A stretch of 6,841 nucleotides of DNA from NCBI GenBank assembly GCA_003561325.1, contig PWWY01000213.1, positions 1 to 6,841 on the forward strand, given 5' to 3'. Within the stretch, counting starts at the first letter, position 1, and every line of letters begins with the position of its first letter. The notes beneath the pieces are model-generated. The model worked only from the letters and a program-made list of their open reading frames with translations, ran no database searches and was not told the DNA's origin. The DNA comes from Syntrophomonadaceae bacterium (GTDB taxonomy: Bacteria > Bacillota > Dethiobacteria > DTU022 > UBA8154). The position numbers and the translations under genes were made by a program. Positions 5,944-6,841 of this stretch are shown here, piece after piece.

Positions 5944-6841
5944 ATGAATCAGGGCATGAAGAACAGTTTCCAACTGGTTTCCAGCTTTGAGCCCCAGGGT
6001 GACCAGCCCAAAGCGATTTTACACAGCGTAGAAGGTCTGCAGGCGGGGTTAAAACGCCAGGTTCTTTTGGGTGTAACGGGTTCGGGCAAAACCTTTACCA
6101 TGGCCAACATCATCGCTCGTTTGCAGAAGCCGGCACTGGTGATGGCCCCAAACAAGACCCTGGCTGCCCAGCTCTACAGCGAGTTCAAGGAATTTTTCCC
6201 ACATAATGCGGTGGAATATTTTATCAGTTATTATGATTATTATCAGCCCGAGGCCTACATTCCCCAGTCGGACACGTATATCGAAAAAGATTCTTCCATC
6301 AATGAAGAAATCGATAAGCTTCGTCATTCCGCTACCAGTGCCCTTTTTGAGCAAGAAAAGGTCATCATCGTGGCCAGCGTATCCTGTATTTACGGCCTGG
6401 GTTCTCCCCTGGAATACGGTGAACAGGTGCTTTCCCTGCGTGCAGGTATGCAGAAAGGACGGGAAGCAATCTTAAGAAAACTGGTCTCCATGCAATACCA
6501 ACGCAATGACATGGATTTTCACCGGGGCACCTTTCGCGTGCGCGGTGATGTGATCGAAATATACCCGGCTTCCTTTACCGATGCAGCCATCCGGGTGGAG
6601 CTCTTCGGCGATGAGATTGAACGGCTGCGGGAAATCGATGTGTTAACGGGGCGCGTCCTGGGAGAACGCCAGCACGTGGCGATTTTTCCAGCCTCCCACT
6701 ATGTCACAGGCAAGGAAAGAATGGAGGCAGCCATGGTAGATATCGAAACCGAACTGGCGCTGCGCTTGCAAGAGCTGAAAGCCCAGAACAAAGGGCTGGA
6801 AGCCCAACGCCTGGAGCAGCGCACGCTCTATGACCTGGAAA
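5944..6841 (+). CDS. uvrB: excinuclease ABC subunit B, UvrB (partial, 3' end beyond window)
   Basis: UvrB is the damage-verifying DNA helicase-like subunit of UvrABC nucleotide excision repair; it is loaded by UvrA and then recruits UvrC. The 299 visible codons are roughly 45% of a usual protein of about 660 residues, and the frame has no stop before the edge. Visible features are PQGDQPKAI (17-25), Walker A GVTGSGKT (43-50), motif Ia-like APNKTLAAQLYSEF (68-81), the damage-wedging beta-hairpin around 92-118 (YYDYYQPEAYIPQ), SVSCIYGLGSP (145-155), and the start of the UvrA-interacting domain 2 with RGTFRVRGDVIEIYPAS (194-210). ATG 5944 has GAGGA (5935-5939) 4 bases upstream. ATG 5956 gives MKNSFQLVS, which aligns better with the B. 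subtilis N-terminus but is 12 bases from the SD. The gene is probably its own transcription unit. Confidence 0.97.
   Translation, partial: MNQGMKNSFQLVSSFEPQGDQPKAILHSVEGLQAGLKRQVLLGVTGSGKTFTMANIIARLQKPALVMAPNKTLAAQLYSEFKEFFPHNAVEYFISYYDYYQPEAYIPQSDTYIEKDSSINEEIDKLRHSATSALFEQEKVIIVASVSCIYGLGSPLEYGEQVLSLRAGMQKGREAILRKLVSMQYQRNDMDFHRGTFRVRGDVIEIYPASFTDAAIRVELFGDEIERLREIDVLTGRVLGERQHVAIFPASHYVTGKERMEAAMVDIETELALRLQELKAQNKGLEAQRLEQRTLYDLE

Noticed and set aside
6188..6202. TTTTTCCCACA inside uvrB as a DnaA box.
   Set aside because: It breaks the TTWTNCACA pattern at the fourth base and encodes the conserved UvrB segment EFFPHNAVEY.

Overview
The window carries a cell-division and cell-wall operon on the + strand, followed by the start of uvrB. 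It looks like a Gram-positive Firmicute, most likely from a Clostridia-type lineage. This rests on gene order, strong AGGAGG-like ribosome binding sites, TTG and GTG start codons, and UvrB and FtsEX sequences that read like those of Bacillus and Clostridia. No species can be named from sequence alone. GC content is a little over half by eye and looks even across the genes, and I see no insertion sequence, phage gene, CRISPR array, tRNA or rRNA.

Layout: ftsE (39-731, TTG start) overlaps ftsX (721-1614) by 11 bases. After 21 bases comes a secreted coiled-coil/LytM (M23) protein of the EnvC/PcsB type (1636-2874, TTG start). A 118-base gap with a probable promoter precedes a membrane-anchored S41 C-terminal processing protease with PDZ and peptidoglycan-binding domains (about 2993-4396). 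Nineteen bases later begins a polytopic membrane protein with a C-terminal PDZ domain, resembling MinJ (4416-5711, GTG start). The 232-base gap 5712-5943 holds an intrinsic terminator, a strong extended -10 promoter whose -35 overlaps the terminator T-run, and a doubtful 39-codon ORF with a consensus SD inside a small hairpin. uvrB starts at 5944 and runs off the right edge after 299 codons.

Working model: FtsE hydrolyses ATP and FtsX passes the conformational change across the membrane to the coiled-coil protein, controlling peptidoglycan cleavage during division or elongation. The M23 domain keeps every zinc and catalytic residue expected of an active enzyme, unlike E. coli EnvC, so it may be the hydrolase itself rather than an activator. 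The Ctp protease may trim or degrade cell-wall proteins on the same membrane face, and the MinJ-like protein would help place the division machinery. uvrB (nucleotide excision repair) has its own promoter and is probably a separate unit.

From memory, Bacillus subtilis has ftsE, ftsX, ctpB (yvjB) and minJ (yvjD) together with uvrBA nearby, but its FtsEX-dependent hydrolase gene cwlO lies elsewhere. Here a hydrolase-type gene sits directly between ftsX and the protease. The most unusual noncoding signal is the compact terminator/promoter/small-ORF junction before uvrB.
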